Assembly (NCBI GenBank): GCA_003491635.1
Contig: DNCG01000107.1
Span: 926 to 8,075, forward strand
DNA: 7,150 nucleotides
DNA from: Actinomycetota bacterium
Lineage (GTDB): Bacteria > Actinomycetota > Aquicultoria > Subteraquimicrobiales > UBA9087
Direction: 5' to 3'
The translations under genes and the position numbers were made by a program. Of this stretch, positions 5,959 to 7,150 are shown one piece after another. The notes under the pieces were generated by a model. The model ran no database searches, had not been told where the DNA came from, and was given only the letters and a program-made list of their open reading frames with translations. How positions within the stretch are numbered: the stretch's first letter is position 1; each line of letters opens with the position of its first letter.

Positions 5959-7150
5959 ATGAAGAGAACGACGGCAATTATAGTGGGGCTTTTCCTACTG
6001 TTAATATTTTTTGCGGGGGTTTTTACCACCGGGGTTTTGGTGGGCAGGCATCTGGAAATGCGGAGACCGGCGATGGCTCCCTCCGAATCCCTGGAATTGC
6101 TTCGAGAAGTTTTGGGGATTGTGCAAAAGAGCTACATTGAAAGTGTTCCCACGAAAAAGCTAGTCATTGGAGCGATTAAGGGTCTGCTGAGCGCGCTTGA
6201 TGATCCCTATACCCGGTATCTCGATCCTTCCGATCTTCGGATGCTTGAGGAAGGAACGATGGGTCGCTTTTACGGTGTGGGGATAGAGATCGGGGTCAAG
6301 GACGATCAGCTCACGGTCATTTCCCCTTTGCCGGGGACCCCGGCGGCCAGGGCTGGAATCAAGGCTGAGGATAAAATAGTCGAAATAGATGGCAAGTCGA
6401 CCAAGGGCATGAGCCTGGAGAGGGCGGTTAAATCGATAAGGGGCGAGGAGGGGACCACAGTTGTTTTGACTATATCTCGAAAGGGAGTTGATGAGCCCTT
6501 GAAGTTCAGCTTGGTTAGAGAGGAGATCAAAATACCCAATGTGGTTTCCAAGATGATGGATGAGTTGGGGTATATAAGGGTTCACAGTTTTAGCGAGGAC
6601 ACGGGATTGGATTTTGAGGAGGCTCTGGACGAGTTGAAGAAAAAGGGAGCCAAGGGAATCATCCTGGATCTTCGAAACAATCCCGGAGGGCTTTTGAGGG
6701 AGTCGGTATCGGTGGCCAGTCGGTTCATAGAATCCGGCCCCATCGTCGTGGAGAAGTTCAAGGACGGCCACGAGAAGACCCACAATGCTTATGGGGGGGC
6801 CGATGAGGAGATTCCCTTGGTGGTGTTGATCAACAAGGGGAGTGCCAGCGCCTCAGAGATAGTGGCCGGCGCGATTCAGGATAGAGAGCGGGGCGTTCTA
6901 ATTGGGGAACAGACCTTTGGGAAAGGGTCCGTACAAACCGTCGAGGAACTTTCCGATGGTTCCGGTGTTCTCATCACGACCGCCATTTATCTGACTCCCA
7001 AAGGTAGGAAGATTCACAAGAAGGGCATCAAGCCGGATATTGTGGTTTCCATCAAAGAGGAAAAGCCCCTTTACGAAAAGGATGATCAGTTAGAGAAAGC
7101 GAAGGAAGTTTTGAGGGATATCATTTCTGGGAAGGATTGGAGAAAAGCTG
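5959..7150 (+). CDS. ctpA: S41-family carboxyl-terminal processing protease (CtpA/CtpB type), 3' end outside window
   Basis: Membrane-anchored serine protease acting outside the cytoplasm. The open frame runs from ATG 5959 to the window edge, 397 codons plus one base, so only the C-terminus is missing. A signal anchor covers about residues 6-29, with no lipobox Cys. A PDZ domain covers about 102-178 (GRFYGVGIEIG; SPLPGTPAARAGIKAEDKI; IDGKS). The S41 core has LDLRNNPGG, then GSASASEIVAGA and TFGKGSVQT. By spacing to CtpB and Prc, the triad should be S297, K322 and Q326, which all appear intact. The gene follows ftsX by 25 nt with AAAGG at 5947-5951, so it is probably in the same transcript. 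Family members process secreted proteins or regulate wall hydrolases; a link to FtsEX-controlled hydrolases is inferred from position only. Confidence 0.93.
   Translation, partial: MKRTTAIIVGLFLLLIFFAGVFTTGVLVGRHLEMRRPAMAPSESLELLREVLGIVQKSYIESVPTKKLVIGAIKGLLSALDDPYTRYLDPSDLRMLEEGTMGRFYGVGIEIGVKDDQLTVISPLPGTPAARAGIKAEDKIVEIDGKSTKGMSLERAVKSIRGEEGTTVVLTISRKGVDEPLKFSLVREEIKIPNVVSKMMDELGYIRVHSFSEDTGLDFEEALDELKKKGAKGIILDLRNNPGGLLRESVSVASRFIESGPIVVEKFKDGHEKTHNAYGGADEEIPLVVLINKGSASASEIVAGAIQDRERGVLIGEQTFGKGSVQTVEELSDGSGVLITTAIYLTPKGRKIHKKGIKPDIVVSIKEEKPLYEKDDQLEKAKEVLRDIISGKDWRKA

Noticed and set aside
6160..6783. - strand open frame (207 codons) opposite the protease gene
   Set aside because: It lies inside the PDZ and core-coding region of a clear S41 protease and shows no domain of its own.

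Overview
The window is about half G+C and carries tightly packed bacterial housekeeping genes, all on the + strand: prfB (release factor 2, made by programmed +1 frameshifting), a YcdX-type PHP phosphatase gene, a transketolase encoded as two separate genes, ftsE-ftsX, and the first ~397 codons of an S41 (CtpA-type) protease gene that runs off the right edge. prfB next to ftsE-ftsX, the split transketolase, and GTG/TTG starts beside strong purine-rich ribosome sites suggest a Gram-positive-type lineage, for example a deep-branching actinobacterium or a Bacillota-like thermophile. No rRNA or other phylogenetic marker is present, so this placement is tentative.

Layout: 1-280 is a gene-free block of short tandem repeats, mostly 7 nt with one 8-nt segment. 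It ends at the prfB ribosome site. prfB is 292-1399 with its frameshift at 358-362. The PHP gene is 1428-2162, the transketolase N-terminal section 2207-3028, a second repeat block 3029-3284, and the transketolase C-terminal section 3342-4277. After a short gap with a plausible promoter come ftsE (4361-5050), overlapping ftsX (5040-5933), and ctpA (5959 to the edge).

Function: RF2 ends translation at UGA/UAA and tunes its own level through the in-frame UGA. The two transketolase polypeptides should assemble into one ThDP enzyme of the non-oxidative pentose phosphate pathway. FtsE-FtsX form the membrane ABC complex that controls peptidoglycan hydrolases at division, and the membrane-anchored CtpA-type protease next to them probably works at the same envelope site.

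The genes belong to known families. The least ordinary part is the intergenic DNA. Two blocks 3 kb apart are built from related heptanucleotide units, share an exact 14-mer, and each switches from G-strand units on the left to C-strand units on the right. One also contains a canonical G-quadruplex motif. I found no evidence of a new multi-gene system.
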